From positions 97,667 to 161,666 of the forward strand of contig NZ_LGIU01000033.1 in NCBI RefSeq assembly GCF_001187915.1: a DNA stretch of 64,000 nt. Reading direction: 5' to 3'. The first letter of the stretch is position 1, and each line of letters opens with the position of its first letter. The DNA comes from Arthrobacter sp. RIT-PI-e (GTDB lineage Bacteria; Actinomycetota; Actinomycetes; Actinomycetales; Micrococcaceae). The position numbers and the translations under genes were made by a program. This document shows positions 6,655-15,773 of the stretch, in pieces. Below the pieces are notes generated by a model, which did no database searches, was not told the DNA's origin, and saw only the letters and a list, made by a program, of their open reading frames with translations.

Positions 6655-8325
6655 TCACCCGGCGTCGATCTGCTCGAGCCGTCCGCCCACCAGCCGCACG
6701 GTCCAGGACGCGACGGACCGGGCGAAGGCGGCGTCGTGCGTGGCCAGCACCACCGCACCACTGCCCGCCGCATGCTGCAGGAGCAGTCCGGCCAGCAGAT
6801 CCCGCGTGGCCGCGTCCAGGCCGGCCGTCGGTTCGTCCAGCACCCACACGGGAGCCCCGACGGCCATGATCGAGGCCAGGGCCACCAACCGGCGCTGGAC
6901 GAAGCCGAGTTCGTACGGATGGCTGCCGCCGAACTCACCGAGACCCACCCGCTCGAGTGCGTCCGACGCCCGCTGCAGCGCCTCCGCCTTCCCCGCCCCG
7001 GTGATTCGAGGGCCGTAGGACACCTCGCGCAGCACGGTCCGCTCGAAGAGCTGCTGGTCCGTGTCCTGGAAGAGGAAGCCGACGTGGCGCGCGAGCGCAC
7101 CCGTGGCCTGACGCGTGATGAGTGTCCCGTCCACCGTGACGGAACCGGAGTCAGCCCGGAGCAGACCGTTCAGCAGCTGGAGCAGGGTGGACTTGCCCGA
7201 GCCGTTGGCCCCGGTGACCGCCACGATCTCACCTGCGACGACGCTCAGGTCCACGCCCCGGAGTCCGTCCCCCATCGTATCGGCGCCGTGGTCATCGGCG
7301 CTGGAGGCATCACCTCGGCGCGAAGCGGCGCGGCAATCGGGGTTTCGGCGTGAGAATGCGCGCTTCGACGAATCACGGCGTGAAGTGGAGCGGCCCGACG
7401 TGGGACGTTTCGAAGCGGAGCGGTACCGGCACCGGACATCCCGCACCGAGACCAGCTCCCGGGACCCGGCTGCGGTGACACCCGGCACCTGCACGGATCC
7501 TCGGGATCCGCCCGGCCCGGGACGGCCCCCGCCGACGGCCTCGGTTCCGGCCACCAAACGGGGGGACCCCCCCGCCGTGCCGATCCCGAAGCGCCCCAAC
7601 CCGGCCGTGAGGGCCTCGGCCAGCGGACCCTCGTGGACCACCCTGCCGCCCTCCAACCCCAGTACCCGGGCGCCGTCGGGTGCGGATCGCGGCAGCATCG
7701 GCTCGCACACCACCACGCCCGTGCCTCCCGCCCGCAGTGCGTCGAGGGCTGCGGCCACGTCCGCCGCGGCGGTGTCGTCGAGACCCTGGAAGGGTTCGTC
7801 GAGCACGAGGAACCGCGAACGCTGCATCATCGCCGCCGCGATCACGGTGCGCTGCAGCTGACCGCCCGAGAGGCGCCGGGGATCCCGGTGCAGCAGGTCC
7901 CTGAGGCCTAGGGCGCCGGCGACCTCCCCCACCAGCCGGACCAGCTCGCCCGTGGGGACACCACGGTTGGAGGGCCCGAAGGCGATCTCCTCGGCCACGG
8001 TCGCGGACATCATGGAGAGCTGACCCACCGCGCCCTGCGCTACGTACGCCACGACGGCGCTCCACGCGGCGGGGTCGATCCGCGGGTCGTCGGGGTTCCC
8101 GGAGAAGAGGAGCATCTCATCCGCCAGGGTGAGGGTCCCGCGGAACACGGCACCGGCGTCGCCTCCGGTCCGTCCCGCGAGGAGCCGCGCCAGCGTGGTC
8201 TTCCCGGACCCGGACGCCCCGGCCACCACCACGTACTCCCCCGCGCGCACCTCGCACGTGAGATCCGCCAGTGCGGGCGCACCGCCGTCGTCGTAGGCGT
8301 AGGCATGGCACTCCAGACGCATCAT
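6655..8325 (-). CDS. ECF transporter ATPase, fused EcfA-EcfA' (two ATP-binding domains)
   Basis: A 556-residue protein with two ABC ATPase domains in one chain, the energising part of an energy-coupling-factor importer. Domain 1 (about 1-215): Walker A GASGSGKTT near 36, signature LSGGQLQR, Walker B FLVLDEPFQGLD. Domain 2 (about 290-556): Walker A GANGSGKST, Walker B VWVLDEPTAGLD. In domain 2 the LSGGQ signature is replaced by ELGFVQRR, a change seen in some actinobacterial fused EcfA proteins. The linker carries an unusual Arg/Ser-rich insert of about 50 residues just before domain 2 (nt 7270-7425). The ATG at 8325 overlaps the EcfT stop by 4 bp (ATGA), indicating translational coupling in the operon. 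Confidence 0.92.
   Translation of the reverse strand: MMRLECHAYAYDDGGAPALADLTCEVRAGEYVVVAGASGSGKTTLARLLAGRTGGDAGAVFRGTLTLADEMLLFSGNPDDPRIDPAAWSAVVAYVAQGAVGQLSMMSATVAEEIAFGPSNRGVPTGELVRLVGEVAGALGLRDLLHRDPRRLSGGQLQRTVIAAAMMQRSRFLVLDEPFQGLDDTAAADVAAALDALRAGGTGVVVCEPMLPRSAPDGARVLGLEGGRVVHEGPLAEALTAGLGRFGIGTAGGSPRLVAGTEAVGGGRPGPGGSRGSVQVPGVTAAGSRELVSVRDVRCRYRSASKRPTSGRSTSRRDSSKRAFSRRNPDCRAASRRGDASSADDHGADTMGDGLRGVDLSVVAGEIVAVTGANGSGKSTLLQLLNGLLRADSGSVTVDGTLITRQATGALARHVGFLFQDTDQQLFERTVLREVSYGPRITGAGKAEALQRASDALERVGLGEFGGSHPYELGFVQRRLVALASIMAVGAPVWVLDEPTAGLDAATRDLLAGLLLQHAAGSGAVVLATHDAAFARSVASWTVRLVGGRLEQIDAG
7316..7424. repeat. Imperfect 30-bp periodic repeat inside ecfA
   Basis: On the plus strand, CGGCG followed by YGA starts at 7316, 7346 and 7376, exactly 30 bp apart, and a fourth related block (CGAAGCGGAGCGG) lies at 7411-7423. 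The blocks share a GAAGYGGMGCGG core in copies 1, 3 and 4. On the coding minus strand this produces the Arg/Ser-rich insert of the fused ATPase. The frame is kept because the period is a multiple of three. Confidence 0.5.
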
Positions 8326-9068
8326 GTGACCACCAGCCACACCACCGAGAACACCAGGACGACGCCGGTCATCACCCACCGCGTCGCACGCTGGCCGGTG
8401 GTGTCGGTGTCGGTGAGGTAGCTCGTGCGAGCCCCGGACGAGGAGAACCCGCGGGCCTCCAGCATGGAGGTGCGCTCGGAGGCATCGGTGAGCAATCCGA
8501 TCACCAGGGGTGTGGTGACGGCCAGCAGGGCGCGGAGACGGGAGAGCGGGCTGCGCCCCACCACGAGTCCGCGGGACTGCTGGGCACGCGTGATCTGCCC
8601 GGCCCGGAGCGCCACATGGGGAATGAGTCCGAGGGCGGAGCCGATCACGAACACGAGCTTCCGGTCCCACCCACGATGCGTCATGGCCGCGAGGAGCTGC
8701 GGGATGTCCAGGGTCATGGCCGCGGTGAGCAGCACGCCGGTGAACACGGCCATGCGCAGCCCCATCATCGTCGCGAAGGTGAGCCCCTCCCACGTCACGC
8801 GGGCCGGGCCGAGGGTCGCCAGTACGGAGACGCCCTCGGGGAAGAACAGGCCGTGGAGCAGCAGTGAGGAGATCAGGAGCGGGCCGGCCACCACGGCGAG
8901 TGCCACACCGATCTGCCGCGGCTTCCCGGACAGCAGGACGGCGGGCAGCACCACCAGGGCCAGGACGCCGAGTGAGAACTCCCAGCGGTTCACCACGAGC
9001 ACGAGGACCACGAGCAGCACCGCTGCGAGCAACTCGGTCAGGGGATCGAGGGTCCGGCGGCGCGGCAT
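8322..9068 (-). CDS. ECF transporter transmembrane component EcfT
   Basis: A 248-residue membrane protein with about five hydrophobic segments. The two cytoplasmic coupling motifs of EcfT proteins are visible as AQQSRGL (near 164) and MLEARGF (near 203), which dock into the ATPase pair. It connects the substrate-binding S protein to the ATPases. It lies 15 bp after the S component and overlaps the ATPase gene by 4 bp, so all three are one transcription unit. Confidence 0.92.
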   Translation of the reverse strand: MPRRRTLDPLTELLAAVLLVVLVLVVNRWEFSLGVLALVVLPAVLLSGKPRQIGVALAVVAGPLLISSLLLHGLFFPEGVSVLATLGPARVTWEGLTFATMMGLRMAVFTGVLLTAAMTLDIPQLLAAMTHRGWDRKLVFVIGSALGLIPHVALRAGQITRAQQSRGLVVGRSPLSRLRALLAVTTPLVIGLLTDASERTSMLEARGFSSSGARTSYLTDTDTTGQRATRWVMTGVVLVFSVVWLVVT

Positions 9069-9083
9069 CGTCGTCGTCGACGC

Positions 9084-9959
9084 TCAGGCGTCGGGAGCGG
9101 CATCCCCGCGCGGCGGCGTCGCGGTGACGGGGCCCGACGGCGTCGGCCCAGGGGCCACGGCGGCCGACCTGGCGCCCAGCACGCGGTGGTTCCGTGCGAA
9201 GGGGAACTGGCGCACGGCACGCTGCGGCAGGGCGTAGACGATCAGCGCCACCAGGACGAACACCACGATCTTGTCCAGGGAGTCGGAGAGCAGCCCCTGC
9301 TTGGTGGCGGCCACGAGCAGCACGTCCCCCATGGACCGGAACGCGGCGATGATCGCGTTGGTGCCCACGGTACCCGCCGCCCCGAACATGAACACCGCCA
9401 CCGGTGCGGCCACGATCCCGCCGATGGCACCGATCACCAGCCCGGCGACCGGCGCGAGGTACACCCTGCGGAAGGCGCCGTACTTCGCGGCGAGTCCCGC
9501 GAGGAGACCGATCAGCGCGGCGCCGGCGGCGAACGGCAGTGCGAAGGGGTTGAAGAGCCCCCAGACGGCGTTGCTCAGTGCCCCGGTGGCGGCCCCTGCC
9601 GCGGGACCGGCGAGGACGGCGACGAGCACGGTGCCGATCGCGTCGAGGTAGATCTGCATCCCGAGGGAGCCCGCGATCTGCCCGATCGCGATGTTCAGGG
9701 CGATCCCGAGCGGCATGACCACCAGCGAGCTGGTGCTCAGCGTGGGCAGGATCCCGGCGACCAGCAGCGCTCCGCCGCCCAGGAAGCCGAAGAGGGACAC
9801 GAGCGACGCCGTGCTGCCCACGCCCCCGGCGATCTCGGCGGGCTGGAGGACCACGAGGAACAGGTACGTGGCGAGGATGAGGGTACCGCCGAGCGCCAGG
9901 AGCACACGCCGGGGACGCTGCGTGGCGGGCCCGGGGGCGAGGGTCAGGGGTGAACTCAC
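9084..9959 (-). CDS. ECF transporter substrate-binding (S) component
   Basis: A 291-residue membrane protein with eight or so hydrophobic segments, glycine/alanine-rich, with the ALSNAVWGLFNPFALPF segment typical of large ECF S components. It binds the ligand in the membrane and toggles when EcfAAT hydrolyses ATP. The C-terminal 40 residues are Pro/Ala-rich and probably disordered. The ligand cannot be read directly. The nucleoside hydrolase encoded upstream in the same operon makes a nucleoside or base the most likely substrate; thiamin- or cobalt-type S proteins are alternatives. Confidence 0.88.
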   Translation of the reverse strand: MSSPLTLAPGPATQRPRRVLLALGGTLILATYLFLVVLQPAEIAGGVGSTASLVSLFGFLGGGALLVAGILPTLSTSSLVVMPLGIALNIAIGQIAGSLGMQIYLDAIGTVLVAVLAGPAAGAATGALSNAVWGLFNPFALPFAAGAALIGLLAGLAAKYGAFRRVYLAPVAGLVIGAIGGIVAAPVAVFMFGAAGTVGTNAIIAAFRSMGDVLLVAATKQGLLSDSLDKIVVFVLVALIVYALPQRAVRQFPFARNHRVLGARSAAVAPGPTPSGPVTATPPRGDAAPDA

Positions 9960-10096
9960 GGTGCTCCTTGGGCGCGACGGCGGTGTACGCGCTTCATGTC
10001 ACCTCGGCGCAGGCCGCGCAGCACTGCGGGCAGCACCAGTGTAGCGGCGGCCCTGCCTGCGGCAGCCGGTGCCCGCGGGGTCGGCGGCGCATGGTG

Positions 10097-11131
10097 TCAC
10101 CCGTGCGTCCTCGCCAGAGCGGCGAGCCGCCGGACCATGAGCTCGAACACCGCGGCGGGATCGTTGCCGGTCACGATCCGGGCGTTCGGTGCACGCTTCC
10201 ACATGCCGGCGACGTCGGCGACGGTCTGGCCGAACGTGAGGGCGGAGTCCGTCTCCACGTCCACGGTGGCGAGCCGTTCCTGCACCTGGGCCTCCCCGGT
10301 GGCCACCATCGCAGCGAACAGGTCGTGGAGGTGCGCGATGTACCCCTGGTCGTGGAGCCGGTGGAACTCCATGTAGAAGCGCAGGGCGTCGGACAGGCAG
10401 GCGATCACCGCGTTCCCGTTGGCACTCCGCGTGCCCTCGGGCTGGTCCGTCGCGAGGAGTTCCGGGCCCGCCCCGGCGGCGCGCGACACCGCGTCGACGT
10501 GGCTCGGCGTGCACTCGATGCGCTCGGTGGTCTCCAGCGCGCACACCACGGGCAGTTTCTCCACGGGGAGCCCCTCGTAGGCCGCGTAGACCTCCTTGGC
10601 CGCGTGCGGGTCCACGTGCGTGTTCCACTCGGCCACGGGCGTGGTGTTGCCCGGGTGGTGGAAGGCACCGCCCATGATCACGAGGCCCTTCAGCAGCAGC
10701 GGGAGCCGTGGCTCGGCGCGGATGGCCAGCGCCAGATTGGTGAGCGGACCGGTGACCAGGCCGGTGATCTGCCCCGGGTGGCTCCGCACGGCCTCCACCC
10801 AGACGTCGACGGCGTGCCGGCCGGACACGTGTCCCCGCGGCGTCGGCAGGACGGCGTAGCCGATCCCCTGGTCGCCGTGCGTCTCCTCCGTGGTGACCAG
10901 GGGCACCTCCAGCGGGACCTCGCTGCCCACCGCCACCTCCACCCCTGCGTAGGAGCAGAGGTCCAGGAGCGCCAGGTTGTTGATCGCCACCTGCTGCGCG
11001 CCGACGTTCCCCGCGGTGCAGGTGATGGCCTCGATGCCGACGCCGGGGGTGGCCAGCAGGTACATCAGGGCCACGGCGTCGTCGATCCCGGTGTCGACGT
11101 CGAGCAGGAGGCGGCTGCCGGCGGGGACCAC
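10097..11131 (-). CDS. Inosine/uridine-type nucleoside hydrolase
   Basis: A 344-residue enzyme with the family hallmark DVDTGIDDA near the N-terminus (residues 11-19), whose Asp residues bind Ca2+ and the ribose. Later segments (VTGPLTNLALA, IMGGAF, EWNTHVDPHAA) also match the family. It splits ribonucleosides into base and ribose in the cytoplasm. The GTG at 11131 lies 3 bp after the gntR stop, so translation is likely coupled; 137 bp separate it from the ECF S gene downstream. Which nucleoside is preferred is not evident. Confidence 0.92.
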   Translation of the reverse strand: MVPAGSRLLLDVDTGIDDAVALMYLLATPGVGIEAITCTAGNVGAQQVAINNLALLDLCSYAGVEVAVGSEVPLEVPLVTTEETHGDQGIGYAVLPTPRGHVSGRHAVDVWVEAVRSHPGQITGLVTGPLTNLALAIRAEPRLPLLLKGLVIMGGAFHHPGNTTPVAEWNTHVDPHAAKEVYAAYEGLPVEKLPVVCALETTERIECTPSHVDAVSRAAGAGPELLATDQPEGTRSANGNAVIACLSDALRFYMEFHRLHDQGYIAHLHDLFAAMVATGEAQVQERLATVDVETDSALTFGQTVADVAGMWKRAPNARIVTGNDPAAVFELMVRRLAALARTHG

Positions 11132-11134
11132 CGC

Positions 11135-11800
11135 TCAGCCCGCCGCGCTGGTGCGGAGCAGCTGCAGCCGCAGCGTGCGCGCGGTCTCCATGTGGGTGCG
11201 GGCCAGTGCACGGGCGTCATCGCTGCGCCGCTCGGCGATGGCACTGATCAGCGCCTCGTGCTCCCCGAGCACCTCCTGCCAGCGGTTGCCCACGGACAGG
11301 GTGGAGCGCGGGGTGTGGATGAGGTGGGTGGAGAGCCGCTGCAGCAGATCCATCAGGATCGGGTTCCGGGCAGCGGCCCAGAGCGAGGTGTGGAACTCGA
11401 GGTTGTTGGTGACGCGCACGGTGTCCTCGGGGTCCACCACGGCGCGGTCCCGTTCCAGGAGCGCCTCCAGGCGCATGAGATCGGCGTCGCCCCGGTTGAG
11501 GGCGGCCTGGCCTGCGGCCTCCTCCTCCAGCATGACCCGCAGGTCGTAGATCTGGATGACCTGCTGCGGGTCGATCTGCGGCACCTGCAGACCTCGTGCG
11601 GCGCGCTCGAGCAACCGCTCGTGCTGCAGTCTGCTGAGCGCCTCGCGCACGGGGGTACGGGACACCCCGAAACGCTCCGAGATGACCACCTCCCGGAGGG
11701 CGGTGCCCGGCGGGTGGACGCCGGCGAGGATCTCACCGCGCAGCGCCCGGAAGATGGTGTCGCCGTCCACGCGCGTCGGATGATCGACGGACTCGGCCAT
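11135..11800 (-). CDS. GntR-family regulator (FadR/FCD type)
   Basis: A 221-residue repressor-type protein: winged helix at residues 10-75 (the recognition segment includes SERFGVSRTPVREALSRL) followed by an all-helical FCD ligand-binding domain. It is the first gene of the operon with nucleoside hydrolase and the ECF importer, so it most likely senses a nucleoside or breakdown product and controls the operon. Only about 55 bp separate its start from the aconitase terminator hairpin, so its promoter must be compact or overlap that hairpin. Confidence 0.9.
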   Translation of the reverse strand: MAESVDHPTRVDGDTIFRALRGEILAGVHPPGTALREVVISERFGVSRTPVREALSRLQHERLLERAARGLQVPQIDPQQVIQIYDLRVMLEEEAAGQAALNRGDADLMRLEALLERDRAVVDPEDTVRVTNNLEFHTSLWAAARNPILMDLLQRLSTHLIHTPRSTLSVGNRWQEVLGEHEALISAIAERRSDDARALARTHMETARTLRLQLLRTSAAG

Positions 11801-11854
11801 GGCACCTCCTCCCGGGTGTCGGATGTCTGGCGCGGGGTCGGGACCCCGCGGGAG

Positions 11855-11888
11855 GTACGGGCCGGGAGCGCTCGCTCCCGGCCCGTAC
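11855..11888 (-). terminator. Terminator hairpin of aconitase
   Basis: A perfect 16-bp inverted repeat with a 2-bp loop (arms 11855-11870 and 11873-11888), starting 10 nt after the acnA stop on the minus strand. There is no U-run, as is usual in high-GC actinobacteria. It also lies just upstream of the gntR start. Confidence 0.8.
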
Positions 11889-11898
11889 CCGCTGCTCG

Positions 11899-14742
11899 TC
11901 AGGCGGCGAGCTGACGCAGCACGTACTGCAGGATGCCGCCGTTGCGGTAGTAGTCCGCCTCGCCCGGGGTGTCGATGCGCAGGACGGCGTCGAACTCCAC
12001 CGGTGCACCGCCGTCGGCCGGGGTCGCGGTCACGTGGAGCGTGCCCGGCGTGCGGCCCTCGTTGAGCTCGGTGACACCGCTGACGGAGAAGGTCTCCGTA
12101 CCGGTGAGACCGAGGCTCTCGGCGTTCTGGCCCTGCGGGTACTGCAGGGGCAGCACGCCCATGCCGATCAGGTTGGAGCGGTGGATGCGCTCGTAGCTCT
12201 CCGCCACCACGGCCTTGACGCCGAGCAGCGCGGTGCCCTTGGCGGCCCAGTCACGCGAGGACCCGGAGCCGTACTCCTTGCCGGCGAGGACCACCAGCGG
12301 CGTACCGGCGGCGCGGTAGTTCTCCGCGGCGTCGTACACGGCCGCCTGCGGCGTATCCGCCTGCGAGAAGTCACGCGTGAACCCGCCCTCGACGCCGTCG
12401 AGGAGCTGGTTCTTGATGCGGATGTTCGCGAACGTGCCGCGGATCATGACCTCGTGGTTCCCACGGCGGGAGCCGTAGGAGTTGAAGTCCTTGCGCTGCA
12501 CGCCCTTCTCGGTGAGGTAGCGCCCGGCCGGGGTGTCCGACTTGAACGATCCCGCGGGCGAGATGTGGTCGGTGGTGACCGAGTCGCCGAGCTTCAGCAG
12601 CACGCGTGCGCCGTCGATGTCCTCCACGGGGCTCGCCTCGCGCTGCATGCCCTCGAAGTACGGGGGCTTCCGCACATACGTGGACTCCGCGTCCCAGGCG
12701 AAGGTGTCGCCGTCGGGCGTGGGCAGGGACTGCCAGCGCTCGTCGCCCTCGAAGATGGTGCGGTAGCTCGAGGTGAACATGTCCTCGTCGATCGAGGCGT
12801 CGATGACCTGCTGGACCTCCACCGGGTTGGGCCAGATGTCGGCCAGGAAGATGTCCTTGCCCGCCTCGTCCTGGCCGAGCGGCTCGGAGTCGAAGTCGAA
12901 GTCCATGGTGCCGGCCAGTGCGTAGGCCACCACCAGGGGAGGCGAGGCCAGGTAGTTCATCTTCACGTCCGGGTTGATCCGGCCCTCGAAGTTGCGGTTG
13001 CCGGACAGGACGGCGGTGACGGCGAGGTCGTTGTCCTGGATGGCCTGCGAGATCTCGTCCTCGAGCGGACCCGAGTTGCCGATGCAGGTGGCGCAGCCGT
13101 AGCCCACCGTGTAGAAGCCGAGCTTCTCCAGGTACGGGATCAGTCCCGACTTCTCGTAGTAGTCGGTGACCACCTTGGAGCCCGGGGCCACGGAGGTCTT
13201 GACCCACGGCTTGGACACGAGGCCCTTCTCCACGGCGTTGCGCGCCAGCACGGCGGCGGCGAGCATCACGGAGGGGTTGGACGTGTTGGTGCACGAGGTG
13301 ATGGACGCGATGCTGACCGCACCGTGGTCCAGCTCGAACTCGCGGCCGTCGCCCATGCTCACGCTGACCTTCCTGGACGGGCGCGTGCGTGCGGGGGCGG
13401 CGTCGTCGACGGTCTCGCGGGGCTCCTCGTTCTCGCCCGTCACGGACGCCGTGGTGCCCGGGGTGAAGCTCGGGGAGTCCGACGCCGGGAAGCTCTCCTG
13501 CGAGGACTCGTCCACGGTGGCGCCGGGCGCGAACCCGAGATCGGGGTCGTCGGAGTAGTTGCGCAGGTCCTCGCGGAACTGGCTCTTGGCCTTGCTGAGC
13601 TCCACGCGGTCCTGGGGCCGCTTCGGCCCGGCGATCGAGGACACCACGGTGGAGAGGTCCAGTTCGAGGTACTCGGAGAACCGGATCTCGCGCGAGGGGT
13701 CGTGCCAGAGGCCCTGCTCCTTCGCGTAGGTCTCCACGAGCGCCACGTTCTCGGCGGGGCGGCCCGTGAGGCGCAGGTAGTCGAGCGTGACGTCGTCGAT
13801 GGGGAACATCGCGGCGGTGGAGCCGAACTCGGGGCTCATGTTGCCGATGGTCGCGCGGTTCGCGAGCGGCACGGAGGCCACGCCCTCGCCGTAGAACTCG
13901 ACGAACTTGCCCACCACGCCGTGCTTGCGCAGCATCTGGGTGATGGTGAGCACCACGTCCGTGGCGGTGGCGCCGGCGGGGATGTCACCGGTGAGCTTGA
14001 AGCCCACCACGCGCGGGATCAGCATGGAGACGGGCTGGCCGAGCATGGCGGCCTCGGCCTCGATGCCACCCACACCCCAGCCGAGCACCCCGAGGCCGTT
14101 GACCATGGTGGTGTGCGAGTCGGTGCCCACGCACGTGTCGGGGTAGGCGCGCAGTGCGCCGTCGACCTCGCGGGTCATGACCGTGCGGGCCAGGTACTCG
14201 AGGTTCACCTGGTGCACGATCCCCATGCCCGGCGGGACAACCTTGAAGTCGTCGAAGGCCGTCTGGCCCCAGCGGAGGAACTGGTACCGCTCGCCGTTGC
14301 GCTGGTACTCGATCTCCATGTTGCGCTCGAGGGCGCCGGCGTTGCCGAAGGCGTCGATCTGCACGGAGTGGTCGATGACCATCTCGGCAGGCGCCAGGGG
14401 GTTCACGCGCTTGGGGTCGCCACCGAGGTCAGCGACGGCCTCACGCATCGTTGCGAGGTCGACCACGCAGGGGACACCGGTGAAGTCCTGCATGATCACG
14501 CGTGCGGGGGTGAACTGGATCTCGGTGTCGGGTTCCGCGGCGGCATCCCACTGGGCGAGGGCCCGGACGTGGTCGGCGGTGATGTTCGCGCCGTCCTCGG
14601 TGCGGAGCAGGTTCTCCAGCAGGACCTTGAGGCTGAACGGCAGGTTCTCGGCACCCTCGACCGCACTGAGCCTGAAAATTTCGTACTCGGCACCGGCGAC
14701 ATCGAGTACGCCCTTCGCGCCGAATGAGTCCGCAGTCGTCAT
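11899..14742 (-). CDS. acnA: Aconitate hydratase A
   Basis: A 947-residue aconitase that isomerises citrate and isocitrate in the TCA cycle. The three [4Fe-4S] cysteines are present: SITSCTNTS and, further on, [10 protein letters not shown]. The length is greater than the ~890 residues of E. coli AcnA because of an acidic, Ser/Pro-rich insert of about 60 residues (segment with [13 protein letters not shown]) typical of actinobacterial AcnA. The ATG at 14742 follows AAGGGAG at good spacing; an ATG at 14799 would add 19 residues without a ribosome site. It is monocistronic: a strong hairpin follows and two dyads precede it. No AcnR-type TetR gene follows it here. Confidence 0.97.
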   Translation of the reverse strand: MTTADSFGAKGVLDVAGAEYEIFRLSAVEGAENLPFSLKVLLENLLRTEDGANITADHVRALAQWDAAAEPDTEIQFTPARVIMQDFTGVPCVVDLATMREAVADLGGDPKRVNPLAPAEMVIDHSVQIDAFGNAGALERNMEIEYQRNGERYQFLRWGQTAFDDFKVVPPGMGIVHQVNLEYLARTVMTREVDGALRAYPDTCVGTDSHTTMVNGLGVLGWGVGGIEAEAAMLGQPVSMLIPRVVGFKLTGDIPAGATATDVVLTITQMLRKHGVVGKFVEFYGEGVASVPLANRATIGNMSPEFGSTAAMFPIDDVTLDYLRLTGRPAENVALVETYAKEQGLWHDPSREIRFSEYLELDLSTVVSSIAGPKRPQDRVELSKAKSQFREDLRNYSDDPDLGFAPGATVDESSQESFPASDSPSFTPGTTASVTGENEEPRETVDDAAPARTRPSRKVSVSMGDGREFELDHGAVSIASITSCTNTSNPSVMLAAAVLARNAVEKGLVSKPWVKTSVAPGSKVVTDYYEKSGLIPYLEKLGFYTVGYGCATCIGNSGPLEDEISQAIQDNDLAVTAVLSGNRNFEGRINPDVKMNYLASPPLVVAYALAGTMDFDFDSEPLGQDEAGKDIFLADIWPNPVEVQQVIDASIDEDMFTSSYRTIFEGDERWQSLPTPDGDTFAWDAESTYVRKPPYFEGMQREASPVEDIDGARVLLKLGDSVTTDHISPAGSFKSDTPAGRYLTEKGVQRKDFNSYGSRRGNHEVMIRGTFANIRIKNQLLDGVEGGFTRDFSQADTPQAAVYDAAENYRAAGTPLVVLAGKEYGSGSSRDWAAKGTALLGVKAVVAESYERIHRSNLIGMGVLPLQYPQGQNAESLGLTGTETFSVSGVTELNEGRTPGTLHVTATPADGGAPVEFDAVLRIDTPGEADYYRNGGILQYVLRQLAA

Positions 14743-14767
14743 GACGTCGGCTCCCTTCAGAGAGGTT

Positions 14768-14815
14768 GTGGAATGGTCCCATCCTATTCCACCCTCCACA
14801 TCACTGTATACAGTG
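14768..14815. promoter_or_regulatory. Two dyads in the acnA upstream region
   Basis: A perfect 14-bp palindrome, CACTGTATACAGTG, occupies 14802-14815, and a second dyad, GTGGAAT-N11-ATTCCAC, spans 14768-14792. Both lie 25-75 bp before the acnA ATG on the minus strand, where the promoter should be. They are candidate binding sites for aconitase regulators (TetR-type AcnR or iron-linked factors in relatives). The regulator identity is inference. Confidence 0.45.
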
Positions 14816-14844
14816 GTACACCGAGCCGACGTCGTGTCGGTGCA

Positions 14845-15108
14845 TCAGGCGTCCTGGACCACGTCCCCGGCACGCTCCGATGCGCCCCGCAGCCCGAACA
14901 GCTGCTCATCCTGCTTCGGGGCCTCCACGCGACTGTGGTCCACGATCGGGCCGGTGCCGGCGATCTCGCGGATGAGCTCGATCCCGGCGATCGCCTCCGC
15001 CTTCGAGGCGAAGAAGGTGGAGACCGCGACGAGCGTGCCGTCGGGGGCGGTCAGCTTCACACGGAATCCGTCGTCGTGCGCATCGACCAGCTTGAAGTAT
15101 CCAGCCAT
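14845..15108 (-). CDS. DUF1508 (YegP-like) protein
   Basis: An 87-residue protein with one DUF1508 repeat: GYFKLVDAHDDGFRVKLTAP, then a VAVSTFFASKAEAIAGIEL helix. The family is small, often doubled (YegP), and has no assigned reaction. The ATG follows AAGGAGG at about 6 nt. On the minus strand, GGGTAT at 15147-15152 resembles the -10 of stress sigma factors (SigB/SigF group), which would fit a stress-induced role; this is inference. The C-terminal 30 residues are acidic and probably flexible. Confidence 0.82.
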   Translation of the reverse strand: MAGYFKLVDAHDDGFRVKLTAPDGTLVAVSTFFASKAEAIAGIELIREIAGTGPIVDHSRVEAPKQDEQLFGLRGASERAGDVVQDA

Positions 15109-15151
15109 CGTCCTACCTCCTTGTAAGGGGCGTCGTCATCGGGCCCATACC

Positions 15152-15165
15152 CTAAGCATACTTAG
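15152..15165. promoter_or_regulatory. Dyad CTAAG-CATA-CTTAG between DUF1508 and the next gene
   Basis: A 5-bp dyad with a 4-bp centre lies next to a GGGTAT element reading toward the DUF1508 gene. Its position 44-57 bp before the DUF1508 start suggests an operator or promoter-proximal site. This is position-based inference only. Confidence 0.25.
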
Positions 15166-15276
15166 TTCACCGTTCGGGACACGCCGTCCGCACCCGCACT
15201 TATGGGGCTGGACAGCGCGGGCGGCATGCGGCAGGCTCGCCCTGGACCCCAGCAGACCCACCGGACGGAGAGCATC

Positions 15277-15720
15277 ATGATGGACTCGAGCAGCGCGGGA
15301 AACCCGGGCGGCGCGGCACTGCCTGCGGACCATCCGCTCGGCCCCGCCTCCCCCGTCCCACCCGAGGAGAAGGAACCGGAGTTCGTGGGCCGAGCACCCG
15401 TGGGTGCGGACGGCACCACCTCGGACGGCTCGTCCCACCCCGACGACGCCACGGGATCCACCGCCGGCGGACCGTCCTCCGGATCGGCCGACGACGGCGC
15501 ACCCGCCCCCGACCGCCGCGAGGACGTCCTCGATCCCTCCGCGGGCTCCGCGGGGCACCGCGCCGCCACCATCCGGGACGAACAGCACACGCACGACGCC
15601 GGTACGGTACCGGCGGCGTTCAACGGCACGAGCACCCCGGAGGACCCGGAGCGGAACCGCAGACCCGAGGACGCCGCAGCCGAGCCCGACAGCTGGGACA
15701 GCGGCGGCGCGACGCACTGA
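15277..15720 (+). CDS. Disordered hypothetical protein
   Basis: A 147-residue protein made almost entirely of Gly, Ser, Ala, Pro, Asp and Glu, with no hydrophobic segment; it is predicted by composition to be unstructured. I chose the ATG at 15277, which follows GGAG at 15267-15270. The third-position GC preference supports real coding, but no family is recognised and the opposite strand also has long frames. Similar low-complexity proteins occur in Micrococcaceae. Function is unknown. Confidence 0.5.
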   Translation: MMDSSSAGNPGGAALPADHPLGPASPVPPEEKEPEFVGRAPVGADGTTSDGSSHPDDATGSTAGGPSSGSADDGAPAPDRREDVLDPSAGSAGHRAATIRDEQHTHDAGTVPAAFNGTSTPEDPERNRRPEDAAAEPDSWDSGGATH

Positions 15721-15773
15721 CAGCGACGCACTTACAGCCCTGGTCGGCGCTGGTCAGCGCGGTTCAGCGCCGC

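Noticed and set aside
12034..14727. 897-codon plus-strand frame opposite acnA
   Set aside because: Antisense shadow of aconitase with no recognisable protein features.
15202..15276. Longer N-terminus for the disordered protein
   Set aside because: The frame starts earlier but without a ribosome site; the ATG at 15277 has GGAG at proper distance.
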